The notes beneath the pieces were generated by a model. It was not told the DNA's origin. It saw only the letters and a list, made by a program, of their open reading frames with translations, and did not search any database. This document shows positions 34,438 through 44,433 of a DNA stretch of 64,000 bases, piece by piece (within the stretch, counting starts at the first letter, position 1; every line of letters starts with the position of its first letter). A program made the position numbers and the translations under genes. This DNA is from Legionella hackeliae (GTDB taxonomy: Bacteria; Pseudomonadota; Gammaproteobacteria; Legionellales; Legionellaceae), in assembly GCF_000953655.1 (NCBI RefSeq), contig NZ_LN681225.1:377001-441000 (forward strand), in the 5' to 3' direction.

Positions 34438-35682
34438 TTAATCACGAGGTTGCTTAAATTTTAGCAACTCGCTAAGTGAGCAGTTTTTCTCCATTGCTTC
34501 ACTGATCCATTGACCCACTTGATGGTGAGCTTCTCTGAACGGTTTTCCTTGAAGCACTAGAGATTCCAAAACATAAGTGGCATCTAAATAACCAGCCTTT
34601 GCTTTTTCATTCATTAATTCTGTATTGAAACGAATGCTGTTGAGAAATGGTGTCATTAATTGCAAACAAGCGATTAATGTATTAACAGAATCAAAAAGGG
34701 TCTCCTTATCTTCCTGCATATCTTTGTTATAGGCTAAGGGTAAGGCCTTCATCACTGTTAAAATCCCCATGAGATGACCAAATATTCGTCCTGTTTTGCC
34801 ACGAATAAGCTCTAAGACATCAGGATTTTTTTTATTGGGCATGAGAGATGAACCAGTCGCATAGGCATCATCGAGCGTTAAAAAATTAAACTCCTGGGTT
34901 GCCCATAAAATTAGATCTTCACACAAGCGCGATAAATGCATCATGATGATGGAAGCGACACTGCAAAACTCAATCACAAAATCTCTGTCGCTTACTGCAT
35001 CCAAGGTATTTTCAACAATCCCTTTGAAGTGAAGTGTTTTTGCTACCCAATGTCTGTCAAGAGGAAGCGTGCTTCCTGCCAAGGCTCCAGCACCTAAGGG
35101 AGAAAAATTCATACGTTCGTACCAATCGTCCAGGCGACTGATATCACGTTGAAACATGTTAAAGTAGGCATTAAAAAACCAGCTTAAATGAATAGGTTGA
35201 GCTTGTTGCAAATGGGTGTAGCCAGGCATCTTATCGTGTTCATGTTTATGAGCAAGCTCTTGCAAGCAGCACGTCAATTTCTGCAATAATGTACTGACCT
35301 CATCTCCGGCATTGCGTGCATAAAGTCTAAGATCGAGTGCTACCTGATCGTTACGGCTTCTGCCCGTATGTAATTTTTTTCCCGTTTCGCCAATTTTTGC
35401 GATGAGCAATTGTTCGATAAACATGTGAATGTCTTCGCAAGTTTCATCAAGAACATGTTTGCCTTGCTGAAGTTCCAATTCAATTTCACTGAGCCCATGT
35501 TCAATGGCTTGTACTTCCTCCTGACTGAGTAAACCTTGTCGTGCTAACATCTGGGCATGGACCTTACTCCCTGCAATATCGTAGGGGTAAAGAATATAAT
35601 CAAAGCGAAGAGAGGCATTAAACTCCATAACATCTGGAGACAAAGGTTTTTTAAATCGCCCACCCCAGGTTTTATTAGTCAT
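34438..35682 (-). CDS. argH: Argininosuccinate lyase
   Basis: A 414-residue enzyme that splits argininosuccinate to arginine and fumarate. The fumarase/aspartase signature [11 protein letters not shown] is intact, as are [16 protein letters not shown] and [10 protein letters not shown]. It is shorter than the common 455-465 residues, ending [11 protein letters not shown] without the usual C-terminal segment. The ATG at 35682 overlaps the argG stop by 8 nt. Last gene of the arginine operon. Confidence 0.94.
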   Translation of the reverse strand: MTNKTWGGRFKKPLSPDVMEFNASLRFDYILYPYDIAGSKVHAQMLARQGLLSQEEVQAIEHGLSEIELELQQGKHVLDETCEDIHMFIEQLLIAKIGETGKKLHTGRSRNDQVALDLRLYARNAGDEVSTLLQKLTCCLQELAHKHEHDKMPGYTHLQQAQPIHLSWFFNAYFNMFQRDISRLDDWYERMNFSPLGAGALAGSTLPLDRHWVAKTLHFKGIVENTLDAVSDRDFVIEFCSVASIIMMHLSRLCEDLILWATQEFNFLTLDDAYATGSSLMPNKKNPDVLELIRGKTGRIFGHLMGILTVMKALPLAYNKDMQEDKETLFDSVNTLIACLQLMTPFLNSIRFNTELMNEKAKAGYLDATYVLESLVLQGKPFREAHHQVGQWISEAMEKNCSLSELLKFKQPRD

Positions 35683-36892
35683 GCTTATCTCCATGATGAA
35701 CCATGCCATACACTTTAGCGGATAATGAAAATAAATTAATAAATCCCTCCGCATCTTTTTGGTTATACACGGTATCCGCTTCAAAAGTAGCCAGGGCAGG
35801 ATCGTGCAGGCTAAATGGAGAACTCATGCCCCAAGGAATTAAGTTACCTTTATATAATTTTAATTGAACTCTTCCTGTCAGATATTTTTGCGTGATATCG
35901 ATAAACGCATCAAGTGCTTCCTTTGTCTGCGAAAACCAACGACCTTCATAAACTAAATTGGCATAGTGATGTTGCAGTGCTTGTTTAAGTTGTAGTAAAT
36001 GACGATCTAGACATAAACTTTCCAGCATTTGATGCGCTTTATAAAGCACAGCAGCGCCAGGAGCTTCATAGATTCCTCGTATTTTCATACCCACCAAACG
36101 ATTTTCAACAATATCACAGACACCAATGCCATGAATCCCGGCTTTTTCATTGAGTGCCTTGAGTAACTCAACCGGGGGTAAGTTCACTCCATTGAGGGCT
36201 GTCGGAATTCCTTTTTCGAAGAAAACACTAATTTCTTCGGCGATATTGGGGGTTTTTTCTATGGGAGTTGTCATTAACAACAAATCATCCGGGCGACTCT
36301 GGCCAGGGTCTTCCAGAACACCACCTTCATGCGAAATATACCAAAGATTGTGATCCCGTGAATAAGGCGCTTTAGGGGTCACGGGTACCTCTATGCCATG
36401 TTCTTGCGCATATTCAATGGCTTCTTGTCGAGATTTAATACTCCAAATTCGCCAAGGCGCTATGATTTTAAGCTGAGGAGCCAAGGCTTTGATGGTGTAT
36501 TCAAAGCGAACCTGATCATTGCCTTTTCCAGTTGCTCCATGGGCTACGGCGTTTGCATTTTCCTTGAGTGCAATTTCTACTAATTTTTGCGCAATAAGTG
36601 GTCTGGAAATTGTACCTAGTACGTATTGATTTTCGTAGAGAGCACCAGCTTTAACTAATTTCCATAAATATTGAGTAACAAATTCTTCCTGTACATTGAC
36701 AAGATACGCCTTGGACGCACCGCTAGCGATGGCCTTTTTCTTAATTGCTTCCAGGTCTTCTTGTTGCCCCACGTCACAAATCAAAGCAATGATTTCTGCC
36801 TGTTGATAATTTTCTTTAAGCCAGGGAATCATCACGGACGTGTCTAGACCGCCAGAGTAAGCCAGGACAATTTTGGTGGTTGCAGTCGTCAT
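35675..36892 (-). CDS. argG: Argininosuccinate synthase
   Basis: A 405-residue ATP-dependent ligase joining citrulline and aspartate. Visible marks are the ATP-pyrophosphatase loop [16 protein letters not shown] near residue 10, [13 protein letters not shown] near 119, and the citrulline/aspartate-binding [11 protein letters not shown]. It is 2 nt after the ABC transporter ATPase gene and overlaps argH by 8 nt, so arginine uptake and synthesis are on one transcript. Confidence 0.96.
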   Translation of the reverse strand: MTTATTKIVLAYSGGLDTSVMIPWLKENYQQAEIIALICDVGQQEDLEAIKKKAIASGASKAYLVNVQEEFVTQYLWKLVKAGALYENQYVLGTISRPLIAQKLVEIALKENANAVAHGATGKGNDQVRFEYTIKALAPQLKIIAPWRIWSIKSRQEAIEYAQEHGIEVPVTPKAPYSRDHNLWYISHEGGVLEDPGQSRPDDLLLMTTPIEKTPNIAEEISVFFEKGIPTALNGVNLPPVELLKALNEKAGIHGIGVCDIVENRLVGMKIRGIYEAPGAAVLYKAHQMLESLCLDRHLLQLKQALQHHYANLVYEGRWFSQTKEALDAFIDITQKYLTGRVQLKLYKGNLIPWGMSSPFSLHDPALATFEADTVYNQKDAEGFINLFSLSAKVYGMVHHGDKHD

Positions 36893-36894
36893 AA

Positions 36895-37560
36895 TTAAGA
36901 AGCCTCCTGATAATAATGTTTTAATGCTTGTGCAGGATTAGTAAGTGTCTTAGGTTTTACATCCGCGACAAGTTGTCCTTGTTTTAAAATGAGTAGACGA
37001 TCACTCATTTTAGCCAGGAAATCTAAGTCGTGAGAAGCAATGATCATTGTAACGCCTAGCGTTTTGATTGAATTTAATAATGAAATGACTTCATCAATTG
37101 CAGCAGGATCAAGCCCAGAGGTGGGTTCATCACAGAGTAAAAGGGAGGGCTTAATCATCAAACACCGTGCTAAAGCGACACGTTGTTTCTGTCCACCCGA
37201 TAATTGATGTGGAAATGAAGTCGCTTTGGCACTGATTCCTAAGTGATTTAATAAATGTTGTGCCCGAAGTTCATGTGATTGGGTTTTATCGTTTATTGAA
37301 GGTGCATAAATTAAATTTTCTAAGACCGTCATGTGTGGAAAAAGTTGAAAATCTTGAAACATAAAACCACTAATTCCTTTAAAATCAATATTTCCTGCAT
37401 CAAGACTATCCAGTTTTTGAATGCATCTTAATAATGTTGATTTACCACTTCCTGAGGGGCCGGCTAGACCAATCACTTCCGAGGACTCGATACTCAGATT
37501 AATGTTTTGCAAAATAACTAACGAACCAAATGTTTTGTAGATATTTTTAAGATGAAGCAT
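36895..37560 (-). CDS. Arginine-type ABC transporter ATPase
   Basis: A 221-residue ABC ATPase for polar amino acids (GlnQ/ArtP type). Walker A is [12 protein letters not shown], the signature [15 protein letters not shown], and Walker [13 protein letters not shown]. The ATG at 37560 gives [13 protein letters not shown], the normal family start, and overlaps the permease end by 14 nt. Its substrate is inferred as arginine from argG, argH and argR next door. Confidence 0.92.
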   Translation of the reverse strand: MLHLKNIYKTFGSLVILQNINLSIESSEVIGLAGPSGSGKSTLLRCIQKLDSLDAGNIDFKGISGFMFQDFQLFPHMTVLENLIYAPSINDKTQSHELRAQHLLNHLGISAKATSFPHQLSGGQKQRVALARCLMIKPSLLLCDEPTSGLDPAAIDEVISLLNSIKTLGVTMIIASHDLDFLAKMSDRLLILKQGQLVADVKPKTLTNPAQALKHYYQEAS

Positions 37561-38191
37561 ATACTGCCTCCTGTTCGAATTTTTTACCGAAGTATTCAAT
37601 CAATAATACGAGACCGTAGTAATAACCTCCTGCAATACAAAGCGGTAGAAAATAGGTAAATTGCTCTGCCGCAATCGACTGGGCTTGTCGCATTAAATCC
37701 ATGCCACCAATGGTAGAGATCAAGGCGGTTTCTTTAAGAAGGGCTATCATTTCGTTAATTAATGCGGGCCAAATAATTTTAATCACTTGCGGTAAAATGA
37801 TGTCTTTCCACAAATAAAAATTGGGAATTTGTAAGGTTTTCGCGGCTTCAAACTGTCCTTTGGGAATACTCTCAATTCCCGAGCGTAAAATTTCTGCAAT
37901 ATAAGCCGAACTATTAAGGCCAAAGGTTAACATGCCTGCGACAACAACATTGGCTCGAAAACCAAGTAAGGCGGGGAGCGCGAAGTAGACAAAACTTAGT
38001 TGTAGAATTAACGGCGTGCCTCGCGTTAAGGAAATAAAGCGATTAATCAATGGTTTTGCAAAGTGCTGATGACGCAATATTGCGAATGCTACTCCAATGA
38101 TAAGGCCGATAATAAGACCACCAGCCAACAGTTCAAGAGTAAGAATGATGCCTTGGGCAATCAAAAGAGCCATGCTAGATAATTCGTTCAT
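37547..38191 (-). CDS. Arginine-type ABC transporter permease
   Basis: A 214-residue HisMQ-family permease with about five membrane helices and the EAA loop (EAAKTLQIPNFYLWKDIILPQ). The ATG at 38191 overlaps the binding protein stop (ATGA), which decides the start against a GTG six codons upstream. Only one permease gene is present, so it probably forms a homodimer. Confidence 0.92.
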   Translation of the reverse strand: MNELSSMALLIAQGIILTLELLAGGLIIGLIIGVAFAILRHQHFAKPLINRFISLTRGTPLILQLSFVYFALPALLGFRANVVVAGMLTFGLNSSAYIAEILRSGIESIPKGQFEAAKTLQIPNFYLWKDIILPQVIKIIWPALINEMIALLKETALISTIGGMDLMRQAQSIAAEQFTYFLPLCIAGGYYYGLVLLIEYFGKKFEQEAVYASS

Positions 38192-38922
38192 TTTGCACCC
38201 TCTAACCATTTCTTCTGAAGTTTTTCAATATCGCCATTGGCCTTAAGGGCATTTAGGATGCGGTTGATTTTGGCTTTGAGTAAAGAGTTTTTGGGCAGAG
38301 CAATCCCATAGCCATCCTCAGATTTTGCAATAATGGTATAGCTTAGAGATGGATTTTTTTGACTAAAGATAGCGCCCTGGGGGCCATCCATTAATACTAC
38401 ATCGGTATGGCCTGATTTCAGTGCTTCTATTGCTTGATTATTATTATCCATTGCAACAATGAAGGAATGAGGAAAATGCTTCTTTAGCCAAATTTCCATG
38501 GTACTGCCAAGTTGACAGGCGATTATTTTTCCCCTTAAAGCATCTTGGGACTGTATTGGATTATCTTTCCTAAAAACAGTCGCCATCGTTTCAAAATAAT
38601 AGGGAGCAGTGAAATCAAAATTTTGCTGACGCTCTGGAGTAATCGTAATGGTAGAAATAGCCGCATCGACTTGGCCTGAAGATAGTGCGGGGAGAATTGT
38701 ACTAAATTGCATATTGTCAAAAACAACGTTTTTTCCAAGATGCTTTGCAATAAGTTTCGCCAAATCAATATCAAATCCTTTAAGCTTCCCATGCTCTTGG
38801 TATTCAAAAGGTGGATATTCAGCGGATACGGCAAAATGAATGGAATGACGTGGTTTGTCATTGCCACAAGCGATAATAGTTAAACAAAAAAGGATTGTCA
38901 GGAGCGATAATAAGGGTTTCAT
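38188..38922 (-). CDS. Arginine-type periplasmic binding lipoprotein
   Basis: A 244-residue solute-binding protein of family 3 (PF00497). The signal MKPLLSLLTILFCLTI ends in lipobox IIAC. Ligand-binding marks are VSAEYPPFEYQEHGKLKGFDIDLAKLIA, and GQVDAAISTITITPERQQ. First gene of the binding protein-permease-ATPase-argG-argH operon, divergent from argR. Confidence 0.92.
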   Translation of the reverse strand: MKPLLSLLTILFCLTIIACGNDKPRHSIHFAVSAEYPPFEYQEHGKLKGFDIDLAKLIAKHLGKNVVFDNMQFSTILPALSSGQVDAAISTITITPERQQNFDFTAPYYFETMATVFRKDNPIQSQDALRGKIIACQLGSTMEIWLKKHFPHSFIVAMDNNNQAIEALKSGHTDVVLMDGPQGAIFSQKNPSLSYTIIAKSEDGYGIALPKNSLLKAKINRILNALKANGDIEKLQKKWLEGAK

Positions 38923-39009
38923 TGATTTTGTATCCAAAATTTATGCATTTTTCGACTATATAGAAATTAACCTTGTTATGTCAACAACTAATGCATATAA
39001 TTTCTTAAA

Positions 39010-39027
39010 ATTGATTCTGGATTCATT
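39010..39027. promoter_or_regulatory. Candidate ARG box upstream of argR
   Basis: ATTGATTCTGGATTCATT fits the ArgR operator half-sites TGAAT and ATTCA in nine of ten positions (TGATT/ATTCA). It lies 12 nt before the argR start, between argR and the divergent arginine operon, suggesting autoregulation and possibly operon control. Confidence 0.45.
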
Positions 39028-39039
39028 TTTGGAGTAAGC

Positions 39040-39498
39040 ATGTCGTATGATAATGCGCTTGACGGGCATATTTTGAGTATTGTGCATAGCCAGGAAATTC
39101 CTGAGCAAATCGACTTGCAAAATAGTCTTAAAGAAAGAGGCTACGATATTCCGCAAGCCACCTTATCCCGTCGATTAAAAAAATTGAAAATAGCAAAAGT
39201 GGCAGGTATCTATCGGGTGGTTGATTTCAACAGCCCTACCTTGCCTTTAATACTGAATCTGCAAGTTTCGGATTTTGGCCTTATCGTTCTACACACGCAT
39301 CCCGGCAGCGCGAGCAGCCTTGCGTCATTTATCGATAAAAAATATGTCTCCTTTTCGCTGCAACAAGAAAATACATCAGGAGTTTTAGGGACTATCGCTG
39401 GTGATGATACCGTGGTGCTAATTATCAAAAGTCCACCCTATGTGGAGAATGTATTACAGTTGATACAGGAAGATTTCCCTTATTTGAAAATGCCTTAG
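39040..39498 (+). CDS. argR: Arginine repressor ArgR
   Basis: A 152-residue hexameric arginine-sensing regulator. The winged-helix half has LKERGYDIPQATLSRRLKKLKIAKV; the C-terminal half has the arginine-binding GTIAGDDTVVLII (GTIAGDDT). E. coli ArgR has 156. GGAG is placed 5 nt before the ATG. Divergent to the arginine transport and synthesis operon; no other arg genes in the window. Confidence 0.95.
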   Translation: MSYDNALDGHILSIVHSQEIPEQIDLQNSLKERGYDIPQATLSRRLKKLKIAKVAGIYRVVDFNSPTLPLILNLQVSDFGLIVLHTHPGSASSLASFIDKKYVSFSLQQENTSGVLGTIAGDDTVVLIIKSPPYVENVLQLIQEDFPYLKMP

Positions 39499-40016
39499 TA
39501 ACTAGTAAAAGTATTAAGAATAAGGTCAATAAAATTTTTGAGTTGCAAATTAAGCTTTTTATCAACCACAACCCCCATATCTTCAAAAAGCCAGGAAAGA
39601 TACCGTAAGGCAAGCGTCTCGTCTTTTTTAAAGACTAACGGTCGATTCGAAAAATGCGAATAGAGCATGTCTTGCTGATAAGCCTCTGAATTAATTTCCT
39701 GAGTTAATAGTTGATTATAGAAACTCCTAACCCAGACATTATTACTGAATGTTTTGGCATGTTGCCGAGCCTGGCGAAGCGTTGTTGTGATTTGTTGATG
39801 CCATACACCAATTGAGTCACACGCTTGTTTAAACTCTTCATGACTAATGGGGTCTACAAAGAAAGACAACCAGCAGCAAAATAGCAATAAATTCACATTA
39901 GCGCCTTGGCTATTTTGTAGCAGCAAACAACATTCTTTAACGGATGTTTGCTGATAAACTTTTAAAGAGAATTGCCAGAAAGGATTATCTAAGGATAAGC
40001 TTTCGCTCGAATGCAT
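39495..40016 (-). CDS. TIGR02444/DUF2390-family protein
   Basis: A 173-residue helical protein with the family opening LDNPFWQFSLKVYQQTSVKECCLLLQ and VNLLLFCCWLSF. No function is known for this family. It converges with argR; the two reading frames overlap by 4 nt at their stops. Confidence 0.82.
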   Translation of the reverse strand: MHSSESLSLDNPFWQFSLKVYQQTSVKECCLLLQNSQGANVNLLLFCCWLSFFVDPISHEEFKQACDSIGVWHQQITTTLRQARQHAKTFSNNVWVRSFYNQLLTQEINSEAYQQDMLYSHFSNRPLVFKKDETLALRYLSWLFEDMGVVVDKKLNLQLKNFIDLILNTFTSY

Positions 40017-40044
40017 GATTAATTCCTCAACAGGGATGAATTAG

Positions 40045-40251
40045 TTAAATGCTGGCTATAAGTTGTCCTCCAGATAAACCACCATCAATAACAAGTTCAC
40101 TCGCTGTCATAAAGCGTGATTCATCAGAGGCAAGGTAGGCAATGGCGTAAGCCACATCTGCATTTTCCTGGGCGAGAAGATGGCAAGCAGCTTCTCCGAT
40201 GCCTGAAGCTCCACCTGTAATCAAAATCACTTTGTTAGTTAATCTCTTCAT
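40045..40251 (-). pseudogene. Short-chain dehydrogenase with its middle deleted
   Basis: Only 68 codons remain. The first 33 are a perfect SDR start (MKRLTNKVILITGGASGIGE, cofactor motif TGGASGIG), the rest a perfect SDR end (AYAIAYLASDESRFMTASEL then VIDGGLSGG). About 170-190 residues, including the catalytic Ser-Tyr-Lys, are missing and the join keeps the frame. The join reads NADVAYA, and DVA occurs in both flanks of typical SDRs, so deletion between short repeats is likely. Confidence 0.85.
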
Positions 40252-40319
40252 AACATGTCTGATATTTAATGCTTTAAAGTAAGGAATGCATATTAATCGA
40301 TTTATTAAAAATCGCACCC

Positions 40320-41138
40320 TTAAATACCCAATGCTGAAATGGATTGTGCAAGCAGAGATTCTTCTTCAAGAATTGCTTTTAATTCGGCAATGAGAGCTAG
40401 ATCTTTTTCTAGAGCTAGTTTAACTGGATCCTGGGAGAAAAGGAAACTTAGAACGACTTGTTCCTCCGCAAGCTCACGCAATTTTTCATGGGCTTTTTCT
40501 TTTCTACCCTCCAGTAGTTCGGTCAAATGAGCAATCATTTTGTTGCGATCGAGAAAAATGTCATAGTCGCTAAATGATAGGAAAGGCATAAATCCATTAT
40601 CGCGAGCCCACGCGCAATTTGTGCAAGCCGTTATTAAAAGTGATTTTCTATCTTGAAGAGGGATTCCGCTCAATTGTTTGGTCAGCTCTAACAAATGTTT
40701 GGCATCGGTAAGTAAACCTAACATAATTTTTTTATTATACCTCCAGGCTTCTTGCTTAATTGGGGAGGGTGTCTTTTCATAGCCAGTGCATATTTTGCGT
40801 AAATCTCCAAGAATACGTTCATCATCAAAAGGTTTCTTAGGATTTAAACCAGCGATGCTCCAAAAAAGCAGTATTTCATACGCTTTTCTTCCGCGAAATA
40901 ATTCACAAAGAGGGATTTTTTGATGGGCAGTAGGAGTATGTATGGTATTCATTATTACTTCGGGGAGTGATTTATTCTCACCAAGCTGCTCTGATGAAAA
41001 GAGATAGAAATGCCGCATACAGGTTGATAATAATAATGGATTAGCCCCTTTTTTTAGCAACTCGAGAGGACAAGTGGCTCCAACAGGTTTTTGATAGTCA
41101 TAAATATGCAATAGTAAGATGGAGTCAAATAGTTTCAT
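40320..41138 (-). CDS. Glutamyl-tRNA-reductase-like protein, function unknown
   Basis: A 272-residue protein. Two stretches fit the catalytic domain of glutamyl-tRNA reductase (GlutR_N): LLLSTCMRHFYLF at about 35-47 (HemA has LSTCNRTELYL with the nucleophile Cys) and GRKAYEILLFWSIAGLNPKK followed by ERILGDLRKI (HemA: VASGLDS...EPQILGQVK). The NADPH domain of HemA seems to be missing: the remaining 150 residues are helical with a coiled-coil tail. The Asn-Arg of the HemA motif is Met-Arg. A true hemA must lie elsewhere. This assignment is by eye and tentative. Confidence 0.5.
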   Translation of the reverse strand: MKLFDSILLLHIYDYQKPVGATCPLELLKKGANPLLLSTCMRHFYLFSSEQLGENKSLPEVIMNTIHTPTAHQKIPLCELFRGRKAYEILLFWSIAGLNPKKPFDDERILGDLRKICTGYEKTPSPIKQEAWRYNKKIMLGLLTDAKHLLELTKQLSGIPLQDRKSLLITACTNCAWARDNGFMPFLSFSDYDIFLDRNKMIAHLTELLEGRKEKAHEKLRELAEEQVVLSFLFSQDPVKLALEKDLALIAELKAILEEESLLAQSISALGI

Positions 41139-41281
41139 TGATAGCCTCTTTTTAAATACTTTGAAATTATTTAAGGCATTATTGCTAATTTTAATAAATA
41201 ATGATACTTTTTAATCCAAATTAAATGCAAATAAGTTATTTTTTATTTCCCAAACGAAAAAAGGCTTTCGGTTGGAGCTAA

Positions 41282-42430
41282 TTACTTGTGTATAAAGCTC
41301 TCAACAAGATTAGACCGATTAATTTGTGACATTGAGGTGACTCCTGTTAAAGCCAGGGCAATGCGCATTTCCTCTGCAAAAATAGTTAGTAGATTTTCTA
41401 CACCTGCTTGACCCGCTGCTGCCAAAGCATAAACCCACGCGCGTCCGAGCATTACTGCGTTGGCTCCCAGAGCTAACATGCGTACCACATCAAGACCAGA
41501 GCGTATTCCTGAATCGACAACAACAGTGGTTTTACTTCCAACCGCTTCGACTATTTCTGGCAGGGCTTTGACAGTTGACAATACTCCATCTAATTGTCGT
41601 CCACCATGATTAGAAACCACAATGCCATCGGCACCGAATTTAACCGCCTCTTTAGCATCCTCTGGATCGAGTATTCCTTTAACGATTATCTTGCCTTGCC
41701 AAAAATTACGTATCCATTCCAAATCTGCCCAACTGACGGAAGGATCGAAATTTTGCTTCAGCCATTCGACATAATTTTCCAGGCCTACTGTTCTATTGAA
41801 ATATTTTGAAATATTTCCAAGGGTATGAGGCCGTCCTGCAAGGCCTACTTTTAAAGCCCATGAAGGTTTTGTCATGGCTTGGAGAAGACGTTTAGGTATG
41901 ACAAAAGAACCTGACATCCCTGAATGTTTATCACGATATCGTGCGCCGGACATGGGCATATCCACAGTAAATACAAGATTTTTTATGCCAACATCTTGTG
42001 CTCTTTCCAAAACATTTTTCATGAAACCGCGATCTTTGAGCACATAAAGTTGAAACCAGATAGGTTGAGGGCTTTGTCGAGCGACTTCTTCTAAAGAGCA
42101 TACAGAGACGGTGGAGAGGGTAAACGGAATCTGCTTGTTCGCTGCTGCTTTAGCAGTTTGAACTTCTCCGCGACGCGCATACATTCCTGTAATACCAACG
42201 GGGCCAAGAATGATGGGCATCGCTTGTTTTTGTCCAAATAATTCAGTTTCAAGACTTAAATCGGCCACATTTTTTAAAACACGCTGTTTTAGAATCACTT
42301 GAGAGAGATCGGCTGAATTAGCTTGTAATGTTTGCTCCGCATAGGCGCCTCCATCAATATAATCAAATAAAAATCGTGGAAGTTTGCGTTTGGCTGCGGC
42401 TCGATAATCAAATGCTGAAGAGATAATCAT
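41282..42430 (-). CDS. lldD: FMN-dependent L-lactate dehydrogenase
   Basis: A 382-residue alpha-hydroxyacid dehydrogenase feeding electrons to the quinone pool. The start [20 protein letters not shown] matches E. coli LldD; six upstream codons do not. Marks are [11 protein letters not shown], the FMN-binding and catalytic [11 protein letters not shown] (His and Arg), and [20 protein letters not shown]. No lactate permease or regulator is adjacent. Confidence 0.94.
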   Translation of the reverse strand: MIISSAFDYRAAAKRKLPRFLFDYIDGGAYAEQTLQANSADLSQVILKQRVLKNVADLSLETELFGQKQAMPIILGPVGITGMYARRGEVQTAKAAANKQIPFTLSTVSVCSLEEVARQSPQPIWFQLYVLKDRGFMKNVLERAQDVGIKNLVFTVDMPMSGARYRDKHSGMSGSFVIPKRLLQAMTKPSWALKVGLAGRPHTLGNISKYFNRTVGLENYVEWLKQNFDPSVSWADLEWIRNFWQGKIIVKGILDPEDAKEAVKFGADGIVVSNHGGRQLDGVLSTVKALPEIVEAVGSKTTVVVDSGIRSGLDVVRMLALGANAVMLGRAWVYALAAAGQAGVENLLTIFAEEMRIALALTGVTSMSQINRSNLVESFIHK

Positions 42431-42509
42431 AAAGAAATTCCGATACATGCATAGGCGATGACTTTATATTACTGAATTGATGCGAGTCAGAGAAGATAAC
42501 GTCTTCAAA

Positions 42510-43406
42510 TTAAGTTTTATTGGCACTAAAAACGGTAAGGCCTTGATTTCGAAACCAATCCTCTTCAGCAATAGCATGGGGATATAGCTCAGGGATCGCA
42601 TGAATAGTTTCATAGCCGGTGGTCACAAAATAACGCTTTCCAATGAAGTAAAATTCTTTGATATCTCTTGAAGGGCTAACTAAAATATGGCCTTTGGGAA
42701 CTAGCTTAAATAACTGCTGCATAAATTGCACAACGTCTTTTTTCTTTTCGAGCCCATTGCGAACACCCAAAAGATAGGGCACGAAAGCAGTGTCAAAGAA
42801 TAATTTTTCCGCAGAAGTAGTAAGATGTTCAATTTCTCCTGTAAAGAATTGAATATTTTTCTCGCATTCAAAATCATCTTGGGTTGTTGTATTCATCGCT
42901 TGTTGAACAAGTTTCAACATGTAAAAAAGGTAAGAGCGACGCAGTTGTTTGGGATAAATTACCCAAGATATTAGATTACTTCGGCGTCTGATGGGTAAGC
43001 GTAAAAGAGGAGGGTACCAGCAGGTAAGTGCTGCCATTAACTCGCCAATCGACGGGTAAGGTTTGCCCTCTGCATTGAACTCTCGATAATGATAGTATTT
43101 TTTAAACGCCTTCATCCAGGCAATAGTAACAGGGTCTTTATCATAGACAATCACCGAATTCGCTCCAGCCTCTGCCAACAAAAAACAACTGTTGCCATAA
43201 CCTGGAATGACCAAAATATTTTTGCCTTCAATATCGGTTTTAAGCGCATAGTGTCCCTTAGAGGGTTTGCGTAATACCGTTGATAGATAGCTTTCTGCCC
43301 CCATTGGATAGATTAATACCTCCTGATTATCGGTAAGTCTTGTTACGCGCTGGGCGATTAACCATTGCTTTTCCTGGTCACTTAAACTGGTTTTTATAGT
43401 CGCCAT
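42510..43406 (-). CDS. SAM-methyltransferase-like protein, unknown
   Basis: A 298-residue protein with a Rossmann methyltransferase core at about 64-90: NILVIPGYGNSCFLLAEAGA then VIVYDKDPVTIAWMK, where the glycine motif and acidic end of strand 2 are seen. The rest is unusual, with a basic tryptophan-containing middle (RLPIRRRSNLISWVIYPKQLRR) that suggests membrane contact. It lies 9 nt after the rRNA-methyltransferase-like gene on the same strand. Substrate unknown. Confidence 0.6.
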   Translation of the reverse strand: MATIKTSLSDQEKQWLIAQRVTRLTDNQEVLIYPMGAESYLSTVLRKPSKGHYALKTDIEGKNILVIPGYGNSCFLLAEAGANSVIVYDKDPVTIAWMKAFKKYYHYREFNAEGKPYPSIGELMAALTCWYPPLLRLPIRRRSNLISWVIYPKQLRRSYLFYMLKLVQQAMNTTTQDDFECEKNIQFFTGEIEHLTTSAEKLFFDTAFVPYLLGVRNGLEKKKDVVQFMQQLFKLVPKGHILVSPSRDIKEFYFIGKRYFVTTGYETIHAIPELYPHAIAEEDWFRNQGLTVFSANKT

Positions 43407-43415
43407 ATGCAGTCC

Positions 43416-44345
43416 TTAGCGTGGTAAAAAAGAGGGGGCTGGATAGAAAAAAGTCGCCTCATGTTTGTTATAGAATAAGTTAGTTATATAAGCGTCAGGT
43501 ATTGCTTGAAATGGTTCTATCGATTCTAAATCCTTTTTGCCCTGCAACTTAATCGTAAAAATAAGTTGTTTTGCTTTACGAGACTCTATCCATTTATTAA
43601 TAAGGCTAAACGCGCGTTCTGGATAACAGGCAACATCGGATAAGACCCAGTCATAGGTTGTTTCTAAATGAAGAGGCTCGAGGGCAAAGGCACTTTGTTG
43701 TAAAAAACTAACTCCAGGAAGCTTGGCAATATGCGCATGTAAAGGGGCTTTATCCACTGCGGTAACCTTCGCTCCTAACGATTGCATCACATATGTCCAA
43801 CCACCAGGGGAGGCGCCTAAATCCAAAGCTGCCTCACCCGGTTGAGGATATTTCTGAAGAAGCGTTAGAGCTTCCCAGAGTTTTAAATAGGCGCGGTTTG
43901 GTGGATTCACTTTGTCTTCAATAAAAAAACATTTCCCCTGTGGCCATTGTTTCAAACGTTTAGCGCTATAAACAAGAGTGTGTTGATCCAAAAGACTAAA
44001 ACAGCCTATTGGAGGAATTTCAGTGATTGGAAAATGGCGCTCAAGTGGAGGGCATTTGCGCAATTGCTCTTCAATTAGTCGTGAGCGCCTTATCTGTGAA
44101 ATTGGATGAAGGTACCAGAATTTTCCTGCCTGTCGCAGAATTCTTACTGCCTCTGAAATGGATTGGAATTTTACAAGCTGAGGCTCTAACCAAATATCTT
44201 GAGCAAAGCATACGTTGGGATTTTTATGGGGTGAAAAAACCAAGTCTTCTATTATCTCTGAAATTTCACCGATCTCTTCACGGAATTCATTGAGAAACGC
44301 TGGTTTTACAACATAAATGGCCGAAATGTTCGTTGCAATATTCAC
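43416..44345 (-). CDS. RlmM-like FtsJ-type RNA methyltransferase
   Basis: A 309-residue SAM-dependent 2'-O-methyltransferase like the RlmM (23S rRNA C2498) enzyme. The SAM motif AALDLGASPGGWTYVMQSLGAK, a second acidic residue in TAVDKAPL, the catalytic-type Asp in WVLSDVACYPER, and Lys in FTIKLQGK (K-D-K-E type) are seen. It is shorter than E. coli RlmM (366), the N-terminal THUMP-like part being reduced. Confidence 0.8.
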   Translation of the reverse strand: MNIATNISAIYVVKPAFLNEFREEIGEISEIIEDLVFSPHKNPNVCFAQDIWLEPQLVKFQSISEAVRILRQAGKFWYLHPISQIRRSRLIEEQLRKCPPLERHFPITEIPPIGCFSLLDQHTLVYSAKRLKQWPQGKCFFIEDKVNPPNRAYLKLWEALTLLQKYPQPGEAALDLGASPGGWTYVMQSLGAKVTAVDKAPLHAHIAKLPGVSFLQQSAFALEPLHLETTYDWVLSDVACYPERAFSLINKWIESRKAKQLIFTIKLQGKKDLESIEPFQAIPDAYITNLFYNKHEATFFYPAPSFLPR

Positions 44346-44433
44346 ATTAATCTTTGTTTGAAAATAGGCAAATTATAATTAATGTGATTTATTTCAACAA
44401 TGATTACTCGCCACCAAAGACAAAATAACACAA

